Source: Pelagomonas calceolata | Lineage: Eukaryota; Sar; Pelagophyceae; Pelagomonadales; Pelagomonadaceae | Direction of reading: 5' to 3' | DNA: 64,000 nucleotides | Assembly (NCBI GenBank): GCA_918797485.1 | Contig: CAKKNE010000005.1 | Location: forward strand, 1,736,001 to 1,800,000 | Part shown: positions 55,233 through 62,910 of the stretch, piece by piece | How positions within the stretch are numbered: position 1 is the first letter of the stretch | Layout of the letters: each line of letters begins with the position of its first letter | The notes under the pieces: model-generated | What the model was told of the DNA's origin: nothing | Seen by the model: the letters and a program-made list of their open reading frames with translations, nothing else | The model's database searches: none | Translations under genes and position numbers: made by a program

Positions 55233-57506
55233 ATGGACGCGTACGCCGCCCCGGCTGGCGACGCCTTCCGCGCGCCCAAGTGCACGCCGGTGACGCTGTA
55301 CCAGAGCGAGGAGAAGCCCCCCGCCGAGTCCGCGTCGTCCCAGCTCGCCGCCTGCGAAGGCTTCCTGGCGTATGCGATCAAGGGCGGCAAGATCCGCGTC
55401 CTGGCTCGGGGGTCGGCAACTCGCACGCTGCTCCGCGGCCACTCCCAGCGCATCGTCGACCTGGCCTTTGGCGGCGGCGCCGCCGGCGCCGCCGCGTCCC
55501 TCGCCTCGTGCTGCGCGGGCGGCCGCCTCTGCACTTGGACCGTGCGCGAGGGGCCCGGCGGCGACGAGGTCGCGCACGAGCGCGGACCGGAACTAGAAAT
55601 CGCGGGCGCGGTCCGCCTCGCGTGGCGCCCCGGCCCCGCGCCCCCCCCCGCCCTCGCGGTCGCGGGCGAGGCGGGGGCGGTCGTCGTCGCCGACGCGCGC
55701 GACGCGGCCTCGCTGAAGCAGCTCCCGCGGGGCGGCTCTAGTTGCCACGACGTCGGCTGGAGCGCCGACGGCGCGGCGCTCGCGACGGCGGCGGCCGACG
55801 GCCGCGTCCGCGTCTTCGACGACCGCCTGGAGCTCGTGGCGGACTTCGCGCCCGCCGGCGGCGCCCCCGTGCACGCCGTTGCGTTCCTCGCCGGCGACCG
55901 CCTCGCGACGGCCGTCGACGGCGGCGAGACGATTAGCCTGTGGACGGTGGCGCCGGGCGACGCCCCGCGCCGCGACCACGCCCTGGCGCTCGCCCGGCCG
56001 CCCGCGAACACAAGACCCGCCCGCGCGCGCCGCGTCGCCGCGGCCGGCGGCGGCGCGTTCGTCCTGGTCACGGCGGCGGCCCCCGCGACGGACGCCGCCG
56101 CCGACGAGAGCGCCGGGGCGGCGCTCTACGTCGCGCACGTGGACGCGGAGACGAATAAAATCGACCACGTCGCGCCGTTCGCCGTGTCTCAGCCGGTCCT
56201 CTCGCTCGCCGCGCTCGACGCGGACCTCACGGACGACGCCAACGACGCCGAGGCCGACGCGGAGCCGGCGGGCTTCGAGATACAGCTCTTCTGCGTCCAG
56301 ACTCGCGCGATTCAGCAGTACTTTCTCCGTCCGTCCGCCCTGTACCCCGCCACGACGGCGCCCGCCACGACGGCGCCCGCCACGGCGGCGGCGGCGGCGC
56401 CCGCCACGGAGGACCCGCCAGCGCGCCAGCGTGCGACCGGTCGCCCCCTCGCCGTGATATTTTGATTTCCGCACAGGCTGCAGAAGTTCGCGGCGCTCCA
56501 TCTCTCGCCGGAGCCGCGGCCGACGCCCGCCGCGCCCGCGCCGCCGCCGGCGCCCGCGGCGCTCGCGTTTGACGTAGCCGCCGCGCCCACGCCGCCCCCG
56601 GCGCCAGCGGCGCTCGCGTTTGACGTGGCCGCGTTCGCCGCCGAAGCAAAGGCCGAAGCGGCCGCTGCGGCGGTGTCCGCCGTACGCACCGTCACCGCCA
56701 CCGTCACGCAGCTCGTCGACGCGTCGCTGGCGCGCGCGGCAGCGGCGCAAGAAGCATCGACGCGCTCGATCGCGACGCAGCTAGACCGCATCTCTGCGGC
56801 AGACGCGGACGCCCCGCGTGCCCGCGCCGCGGCGATGCGGTTGGGGGCCATGGAGGGCTCGGGGGTCGCCATCAAGCAGGTGCTGCCCGAGGTGCTCGCG
56901 CGCGTCGACGCCCTGGAGAAGAAGATAGACGTGCGCGTCGACGCCCTGGAGAAGAAGATAGACGTGCGCGTCGACGCCCTAGAGAAGAAGATAGACGCCA
57001 TTCTGGCCGCAACCGCTTCGGCTCCACCCGCTTCGGCCGCCACCGCTTCGGAGCCACCGGCCGCAACTTCCTCTACCGATGTGCGCACGCGGTGCCGAAT
57101 GCTCGCTAGCAGTGGCGACTACGACAGCGCGGTGTATCGGGCCGTCGAGCAGTCAGACGTCGACGTTCTCTTGTATGCGTTAGATGCCGTCGGCATCGAC
57201 AAGGTTCGAACGATGTCGCCTTTGCCGTTCGGACAGCTTACCTTGCTCTGCCTTGTTCAACAACTCGGGACAACACTGGCTCGGGACGACGCGGTTGATT
57301 TCAAGCTCGAATGGCTCCAGCTAGCTGTGCTCGGCCTCGACGCGTCCAACCCACGCATCGCGGACCACGTGCCGGCAGTCTTACTGCAGGTCAAAGCCTG
57401 CATGGAAGGGCTCCCTGCAGCCGTAACGGCGAGGCACCGCGAGCGCATCTCGCTGCTCGTCCACGTGTGCCAGTCGATCGGGTCGTCCGCCACGCGCCGG
57501 GCCTGA
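55233..57506 (+). CDS. EDC4/Ge-1/VARICOSE-type mRNA decapping scaffold
   Basis: Scaffold of the cytoplasmic decapping complex in P-bodies. Exon 1 is 55233 to about 56341 (56332 also keeps frame) and exon 2 is 56477-57506; phases close to about 712 residues. The N-terminal WD40 region has FLAYAIKGGKIRVLARGS and TLLRGHSQRIVDLAFG, and ends in LFCVQTRAIQQYFL, typical of the family. Residues from about 430 are A/P-rich, then a short coiled coil with three 11-residue repeats (VDALEKKIDVR). The C-terminal Ge-1 domain reads RCRMLASSGDYDSAVYRAVE, LTLLCLVQQLGTTLARD and LKLEWLQ-like FKLEWLQLAVLGLD. The linker is much shorter than in animals or plants. The intron's 3' end (TATTTTGATTTCCGCACAG) resembles the introner-like introns. 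Confidence 0.88.
56342..56476 (+). other. intron of EDC4 with introner-like 3' end
   Basis: A donor at 56342 or 56333 keeps phase with the exon at 56477; the apparent donor at 56431 does not. The interior has repeats of CCCGCCACGACGGCG. It ends GATATTTTGATTTCCGCACAG, which is shared in pattern with introns ending at 144, 5718 and, on the minus strand, 58152. Confidence 0.5.
56900..56998 (+). repeat. 33-nt in-frame tandem repeat, three units
   Basis: Nearly identical copies of a 33-nt unit (GTCGACGCCCTGGAGAAGAA then GATAGACGTGCGC) encode VDALEKKIDVR repeats. Eleven-residue periodicity fits an extended coiled coil. The units differ at only one or two bases, which suggests recent expansion. Confidence 0.9.
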
Positions 57507-57640
57507 CTTCTGCCACCCCCTACCCATAGTTCTAGATGCACTTACTAGTTGAGGGCCCCAACAATTATTCGGAAAGGAGAGCCCGTCGTTCAACGGTCGT
57601 TGCCGGGCGTTGCTAGCCTATAGATGGTGGTTGCTAGGGG
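57507..57640. other. short convergent intergenic region
   Basis: Lies between the EDC4 and methyltransferase 3' ends. Contains the weak inverted words CCCGTCGTTCAACGG and CGTTGCCGGGCGTTGC. Nothing else seen. Confidence 0.5.
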
Positions 57641-58778
57641 CTAGGTCTGCCGCCGGCCCGTCGCGCGACATAAATGCAGCCCGGTGCCGCGCCACTCAGC
57701 GGGGACGGCCTCGGGCGCCGTGAACGCCACGCGGTCGAAGAGATTTTCCAGGTCGGCGAAGAACGGTGCTTCGCGCGCGTCCACGCGGCGCTTGTACGCG
57801 AGGTAGACGACGGTGCGCGCGTCCGATACCTCTCCCAGCGTTCGCAACAGGGCCGGGAGTGCCGCCACGTCGTAGAGGCAGTCGGCGGCGACGACGACGT
57901 CCCACGGCCCCGCGAGCGCCGCCGGCAGGGGGGCGCCCCACGCCAGCGGTTCCACGCGCAGGCCCGCCGCGGCGCCGACGTTCGCCGCCACGTTCGCGCG
58001 GGCGAGTTCGATCGCCGCCGGCAGGTCCGTCATCGCGACCTCGCGCGCGCCCCGCAGCCAGCACGCGGTGCCCACGAGTCCGGTACCTGTGCCCAACTCC
58101 AGAACTTTCCCTGCAAACCGCCCCTCCTCCCGCCATTCGGGCAGCCGCGGCCTGTGCAAAAATCAACCAGTGAGTCGGGTGTCTTTCTCGGCAAAAACGC
58201 GGCCGTGTTGGCCAAGTCACGCGGTCAAAGAGAACCACACCGCCACACCATCGAGCTTGCGCCGCGTCAATGGCGTGGAGGTCATGATTCAGCAGTGGCG
58301 GAGACGCGCTGCGAAAATTGGATTTATGCACTGGCCGTGGCAACATGAAAGTCAAGGCCCGGCCCGCATTCCACAGGACGCCTGCAATACCGCCTTCTGT
58401 CATCTGCTGCGCGAGACGCAGCGTCTGCTTTCGCGGCCTGCCGTGGATCTCGGGCAGCACGCCCACATCCGCGAGGACGAACGGTTCCCGGGCAGCAGTG
58501 AAGTCGACGCCTAGCCTGTATTGATAATTCTTAGGGTACCTGATTCCGCAATAATTCTTAGGATAACCTGACGCACTGGTCGATTTCCACGCAGGGTCGA
58601 ACGCGCCGCCGCTCTTCGACGCGGGCCGGGCGAACAGGTCTGCGGCGGTGAGACCGAAGGGCACTGGAACAACCGGCAGAGAGCGTCGTCGGGCGGATGC
58701 AAACCATTCGCGCAACTGCGCCTTTTTATCGTCAGCAAGCGCTGCCATCTGATCGAGGTAGCCCCGTACCAGTACCAT
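57641..58778 (-). CDS. METTL21-like (Methyltransf_16) protein methyltransferase
   Basis: SAM-dependent methyltransferase of the lysine-methyltransferase-like family 16. Exons on the minus strand: 58778-58591, 58515-58345 and 58151-57641. Phases close to 289 residues. The start MVLVRGYLDQMAAL is preferred over an upstream ATG that reads through a poly-G run. The catalytic half has GIAGVLWNAGRALTFM, then KVLELGTGTGLVGTACWL (SAM motif I), EVAMTDLP (motif II region), WDVVVAADCLYD (the DCLYD motif of this family) and a tail ending GLHLCRATGRRQT. The last intron is introner-like and homologous to a dynein intron. The 75-nt first intron is inferred because it removes a tyrosine-rich insert; without it the frame is still open, so its use is less certain. 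Substrate unknown. Confidence 0.82.
58152..58344 (-). other. introner-like intron of methyltransferase gene
   Basis: 193 nt, GT-AG on the minus strand, joining LTFM to PRLPEW. On that strand it has CCTCCACGCCATTGACGCGG then CGCAAGCTCGATGGTGTGG: a 12-nt inverted pair around a 12-nt loop (+ strand 58243-58278). It ends with AACACGGCCGCG ... TCACTGGTTGATTTTTGCACAG-like blocks, in the same order as in the intron at 1-144. Confidence 0.8.
58516..58590 (-). other. probable 75-nt intron with reversed introner end
   Basis: GT-AG on the minus strand, joining AFDPA to LGVDF in phase. Read on the plus strand its left-hand gene boundary is GACGCACTGGTCGATTTCC then ACGCAG (58570-58594), which is the introner 3' end in opposite orientation. 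It also has two copies of ATAATTCTTAG 31 nt apart. The region is open in frame, so retention cannot be excluded. Confidence 0.5.
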
Positions 58779-59427
58779 ATCAGCAGCGGATATGTTCAGG
58801 GGGGGGGGGGGGGAAAGCGTACCATACACCACCCTGGAAACCGGAAATCTCCCAGGCAGATCTACCTACCTACCTTTCTCAGCCGGAAGTCGTCCAACGC
58901 GTCTCAAAAAGGGCGGAAATGATTAAACAACCCGTGGGAGGGCGCCCATTGGCTTTAATTGCTTTTAAAAGTAATTAATTTTTTAGCATTTTTAGCAAAA
59001 CACGAAAATAATTTCGACGTTCCAGGCGTCGCTTGTGGCGCCCCTACGACCCCAAACCTCCTCCATTCACTGGCGCATCACATCACACGTTCATGCGCGC
59101 TGCGCCATACCGCGGCGGTCAGCCGCGCGCGCGGAAACGCAAAGCCTCTATTGGTAAAAACAGAATCTCAGCAGTGACCTACCTACCTACCCCTCTAGTA
59201 GGTTCGGGGTGGTGTCTAGTACGCAAAATTTCCCCCCCCTTGGATATGTTAGTTATTAACGACGCTACGGACAATGCCGAGCAAAGGGCAGCTATTATCA
59301 CCAAGCTGGCCGACCACATGCGACGCTACGGAGAGCGCTGAGCAAAGGGCAGCTAGTATCACCAATCCCCCCTGACGAACACACAAAGTCCTTACTGAGG
59401 ACGCCGGGCGACACCGGAGAGGCCAAC
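58779..59427. other. intergenic, divergent, simple repeats
   Basis: Shared upstream region of the methyltransferase (-) and armadillo gene (+). It has a G-run of about 14 nt at 58801-58814, (CTAC)n at 58860-58874 and again near 59178-59190, and two 44-nt direct repeats listed separately. Confidence 0.6.
59261..59365. repeat. pair of 44-nt direct repeats
   Basis: GACGCTACGGACAATGCCGA (59261) and GACGCTACGGAGAGCGCTGA (59322), each followed by GCAAAGGGCAGCTATTATCA/GCAAAGGGCAGCTAGTATCA and CCAA. They are separated by 17 nt and lie just upstream of the armadillo gene. Confidence 0.85.
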
Positions 59428-61335
59428 ATGCTCTCGCTCGCCGGGCGACGGCCAGGTGCTCGTCTCTATGCGCGGGAGGACAAGCCCTCGCACCGCAGCA
59501 AGACGACAAGCCCGTCCTACCTCCGTCCCCTGCACCGCTCGTACCGCGTGGAGGCGCTGGGTCCAGACTCGATTAAACCTTTGGTCGAACTTGGGTTCTG
59601 GTCCAAGTCGGTTGAAGTGCGGCGGGACAGCGCCGCAGCCCTATCAACCTTAGCGCGGAATCCGGATAACCTCGGGACGCTAGGACGCTCGGGCGCCCTT
59701 GGCGCCACGCTGTCACTGCTGATTTCCACCGACGACGCCTGCGTGCGCGACGCGACGTTGACGTTGGGCCAACTCGTCCAGTGCGTGGAGCTGGCGGACC
59801 GCTTTATGGAGCGGACCGGGGGGCTCGAGACCGTGCTGGGCCTGCTGCGTTCGCCCGCGCCACGGCCCGCGCTGGTGGTGGTCGCGAATTTGGCGTGTCA
59901 GCGGGGCGCGGCCGACGCGATCGTCGCACGGGGCGGGCTCCGGCCGCTCGTCGCGCTCTTGCGCGCGCCGCGGCACGACATTCGCAACGAGGCGGCGGGC
60001 GTCGTCGCAGAGCTCGCGCGGCGCGCGCGCGACCGGACGGCGCTCGGCGCGGACGGCGCGGTCGTCCGGGCGGTGCTCGCCCTGCTCGCGGGAGAGTTCA
60101 CGGACCGCGAGGCGGCCGTCGAGGCCGCAGTCGTCGGGTTCGTCGCCGCGCTCGCGGCCGGGCCGGCCGCCGCGGCCGCACTCATCGAGCACGGCGGCGT
60201 GACCACGCTGTGCGCAAAGCTACGGGATCAGAGCCCGCCGCTCGAGATGGTCGCGAAACTGCTCCGAGCCATCCTGGCCCTCGCAGCGGCGCCCGCCGCG
60301 CGCGCGGCGCTGGTGGCCGCCGGCGCGCTCGACGCAGTCGCGGCCTGCGCATTTGCAGAACTCCCGGCCCGTTACGGCGTAGTGTCACTGTCGGTGCTTG
60401 GGCCAGTCGACGGTGCTGCGGGCGGCACGCCGGCGCCGCGCGGCGGGGGCGAGGGGGGCGGCGCGGGCGGCGCGGCCGCGCTCGCGGCCGCGCTCGCCGA
60501 CCCCCATGCTGCCCCGCGTCGTGTCGTCGTGACCGCAGTAGAAGTCGTCGACGCTCTCTCGCAGGACGCCGAGGGCGCCGCCGCGGTCGTCGACGCCAGA
60601 GTTCTCCCGCACGTCTTGCCGGTGGCAACGGTAACCTTTCGACGCGACAGACGTTTAGGCCGCGCGTCCGCGCATATCATCCGGCGCTGCGCGCTCGCCG
60701 CGCGCGACCAGCCATCCGAGGCTGCGTCGCGCCGCTTGGCGCATGCGCTCGCTTCCCAAGGAGCGATCGCTGCGCTGGGTCATCACTTGGGAAGCAGTGA
60801 TTTGGATTCGCAGTCGTCTTCGGCACACGCCTTGGCTGCCCTCAGCGACGCGCGCGACGTGACCGCCGCGTTGACGCGGCCGGCCGTCCTTACTTCATTG
60901 GTGGCGCTCCTTCACCTCCCGGAGCCCGAGGCGGCATGTCGGCTAATCGCATGCGTCGCCGACAAACCGCGCGCCGCGAGGGTTCTGCTGGACGGCGGCG
61001 CCGCGGCTTCGTTGTTGGGGTTGTTGGGGCCCGCCCTGGGCCGGAGCGCCCGCTACGCCGTGGACCTGCTTAACGCTGTACAACGGCTGCTCGAGGCCGC
61101 GACGCCTGCCGAGCGCGACGCCGCGGCCCGCCATGGTGGCCTTCGTGTCGTCCGCCGCGTGGCGAACACCGACCACCCGGCTAGGGCTGCGGCGAAGGGC
61201 GTTTTGCGAGCTCTCAAGGAGGAGGCGTCGCTATTGCTCGTGCAGCTGGCGATCCTCTCGTTCCTTAGACGCTTCCGCGACCCGGCGTGGCGGCGCAGGT
61301 TCCGCGCGCGGCAGAGGCCGAGAAGAGATGGATAA
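59428..61335 (+). CDS. armadillo-repeat protein
   Basis: 635 residues, single exon. A run of about twelve helical armadillo-type repeats from about residue 40 to 590: SIKPLVELGFWSKSVEVRRD, SAAALSTLARNPDNLGTLGR, GGLETVLGLLRSP, GGLRPLVALLRAP, NEAAGVVAELARRARDR, HGGVTTLCAKL and so on. A G/A-rich loop near 330-350 interrupts the array. The C-terminal 30 residues are strongly basic (RRFRDPAWRRRFRARQRPRR). Such folds are protein-binding scaffolds (Vac8, ODAD2 and importin families share it), so the partner cannot be deduced. The first ATG of the frame, MLSLAGRRPGARLYARED, is used; the first 35 residues are basic and not in a repeat. Confidence 0.8.
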   Translation: MLSLAGRRPGARLYAREDKPSHRSKTTSPSYLRPLHRSYRVEALGPDSIKPLVELGFWSKSVEVRRDSAAALSTLARNPDNLGTLGRSGALGATLSLLISTDDACVRDATLTLGQLVQCVELADRFMERTGGLETVLGLLRSPAPRPALVVVANLACQRGAADAIVARGGLRPLVALLRAPRHDIRNEAAGVVAELARRARDRTALGADGAVVRAVLALLAGEFTDREAAVEAAVVGFVAALAAGPAAAAALIEHGGVTTLCAKLRDQSPPLEMVAKLLRAILALAAAPAARAALVAAGALDAVAACAFAELPARYGVVSLSVLGPVDGAAGGTPAPRGGGEGGGAGGAAALAAALADPHAAPRRVVVTAVEVVDALSQDAEGAAAVVDARVLPHVLPVATVTFRRDRRLGRASAHIIRRCALAARDQPSEAASRRLAHALASQGAIAALGHHLGSSDLDSQSSSAHALAALSDARDVTAALTRPAVLTSLVALLHLPEPEAACRLIACVADKPRAARVLLDGGAAASLLGLLGPALGRSARYAVDLLNAVQRLLEAATPAERDAAARHGGLRVVRRVANTDHPARAAAKGVLRALKEEASLLLVQLAILSFLRRFRDPAWRRRFRARQRPRRDG

Positions 61336-61547
61336 GTTGCACGTCGAGGACGCTCCCCATGTGTAACATCAGGAATCCTCGGCAGCGTCCTCCCTTGGCC
61401 GATAAGACCGCCGCCGATTAAAGCGGTCTGCCTCGGCCCTCGGACTCCAGGAGTTTATTTATTCCGAGTCAAGTTCACACTGACAACCAGAGAAGGTAAA
61501 AAGAAGCGGTCGTGTGATTGAAAAAGCGTAAACATACTACGGCGTTG
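61336..61547. other. short convergent intergenic region
   Basis: 3' ends of the armadillo gene and the SAC3-like gene. It has an inverted pair, CCGATAAGACCGCC / CCGATTAAAGCGGTC, near 61400-61430. No gene. Confidence 0.5.
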
Positions 61548-62690
61548 TTAGAGGAGCGACGACTTCTTCTTTTCGTCGAGCTTCGTGGGGTCGCACCGGC
61601 TCTCCCGGACGAGGCAGTCGCCCCGCGCGTCGAAGACGAAGCCGAGGCGTGCGGCGAATGCCCGCGCCTCCCCGGCGTCGTCGAAGCCGAGCTGCGCGGC
61701 GAGGCACGCCGGCGGCACGGTCGGCCGGAACGCGCGGAGGACCCGGGCCGCGGCGTCGGTCCGCACCGCGTCGGCGACGGCGTCCAGCAGGTAGGCGCCC
61801 ATGTTGGGGCAGCTCTGGTGCAGCCGGAGGAACGCGACGGCGTTGCCCTGCGCGAGCGCCGCGCGCGCCGCGAGCGCGTGCGCGACGGCCGGCGCGTCCC
61901 ACAGCTTCTCGGGCAGCTCCGCGAGCGTCCGGAGCAGCTCGAGGTCCGCCGCGTCCGTGCTCTTCGAGTGGCCGAGGTGCACGTAGTAGAGGATGCGGTA
62001 CGCGAGGAACTCGGCGCGGTGCGGCGAGTCCGCGGAGTGGAGCTCGCCGAGCCGCGTCTGGCACTGGTTGTACTCGTTCAGGTCGCCGGACTCGAGCGCG
62101 ATGCGCGCGTGCGTCTCGTAGGCGTGGACCGTGAACGCGTTCTGCAGGTTCTGGACGGTCAGGTCCTGGCGGATGGCCTTGAGCTGGTTGCACGCCCAGG
62201 CGTAGTCGACGTCGCCGCCGCGCCACCGCTCCTTGAGCCGCTGGAGCGCCGCGCGGAGCACGCGCTCGGGCCGCACCGTCGCCGCGTCTGGCGCCGCCGT
62301 AAGCCGCAGGTAGTCCTTCTCCAGCGCCTCGCACGTGCCGACGATCGGCGCGCGCGCCGCCGACGGCGTCGCGGCGCGCGACCTCTTCGCGCGGCCGTCG
62401 TCGCGGAACCGCGACGCGCGCGCCGCGCGCGCCCGCTGCTCGCTCGCGTCGGGCGCCGGCGCCGGCGGCGCCGCCCCGCGGTGCTGGCGCCGCCGCTTCG
62501 GCGCGGGCTCCTCGGGCCGGTCGAGGGGCGGCGCCGGCGCCGACGCCCAGTCAATTTCTCGCACTCGTCCGTTCGCTAGCGCGCCCGAGATGATGGCGTG
62601 CAGCTTGCGCTGCATGACGCTGCGCTCGCCGTCGCCGCTGCAGGACGCGAAGCACCGCTCCGCATAGGCCCGCACCGCCGGCATGTCCAT
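61548..62690 (-). CDS. SAC3/GANP-domain protein (LENG8/Thp3-like)
   Basis: 380 residues, single exon. SAC3/GANP-domain proteins act in mRNA export, splicing-coupled processing and chromatin-associated RNA handling; the LENG8/Thp3 branch is nuclear. Start MDMPAVRAYAERCFASC. A basic, nuclear-localisation-like segment with KRRRQHRG and RAKRSRAA lies at about 60-110. The SAC3 domain follows: CEALEKDYLRLTAAPDA, RPERVLRAALQRLKERW, YAWACNQLKAIRQDLTVQNL, TVHAYETHARIALESGDLNE, YNQCQTRLGELHS and LAYRILYYVHLG, which are the most conserved blocks of the LENG8 type. The end (FDARGDCLVRESRCDPTKL) is the family C-terminal winged-helix part. A large overlapping plus-strand ORF (61518-62579) is a GC-rich shadow. 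Confidence 0.88.
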   Translation of the reverse strand: MDMPAVRAYAERCFASCSGDGERSVMQRKLHAIISGALANGRVREIDWASAPAPPLDRPEEPAPKRRRQHRGAAPPAPAPDASEQRARAARASRFRDDGRAKRSRAATPSAARAPIVGTCEALEKDYLRLTAAPDAATVRPERVLRAALQRLKERWRGGDVDYAWACNQLKAIRQDLTVQNLQNAFTVHAYETHARIALESGDLNEYNQCQTRLGELHSADSPHRAEFLAYRILYYVHLGHSKSTDAADLELLRTLAELPEKLWDAPAVAHALAARAALAQGNAVAFLRLHQSCPNMGAYLLDAVADAVRTDAAARVLRAFRPTVPPACLAAQLGFDDAGEARAFAARLGFVFDARGDCLVRESRCDPTKLDEKKKSSLL

Positions 62691-62910
62691 GGACGACTTA
62701 CAGCGGGCTCCAAAGCCCGGCCTTTTACAGTGAAGCTGTGAACTAGTCTAGCCCAGCTTATAGACCCTCTAGCTCCGCGTGTGTGAGATTGCGGCTAGAC
62801 TAGCTCTAGGCTAGGCTGCTCCTCCTGTGCATTATTGGGGACGGGAGACTAATAGATCAGCCCGGGGCAGCGACGTCTTGCGATCTTAGCAGGGCGGGCG
62901 GAGGGGACGC
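62691..62910. other. divergent intergenic region
   Basis: 220 bp between the SAC3-like (-) and VTC4-like (+) starts. Contains CTAGACTAG / CTAGTCTAG inverted words near 62744-62815 and AGCTCTAGGCTAGGC. Probably a shared promoter. Confidence 0.5.

Noticed and set aside
56431-56476. A 46-nt intron in EDC4 from the GTGCGACC donor
   Set aside because: It does not keep phase with the downstream Ge-1 exon; donors at 56333 or 56342 do.
55593-56750. 385-codon minus-strand ORF across the EDC4 exon junction
   Set aside because: Low-complexity R/G-rich translation with no family features, and it crosses the inferred intron; EDC4 on the plus strand is well supported.
61518-62579. 353-codon plus-strand ORF opposite the SAC3-like gene
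   Set aside because: Arg/Ala-rich shadow; the minus strand carries the conserved SAC3/LENG8 blocks.
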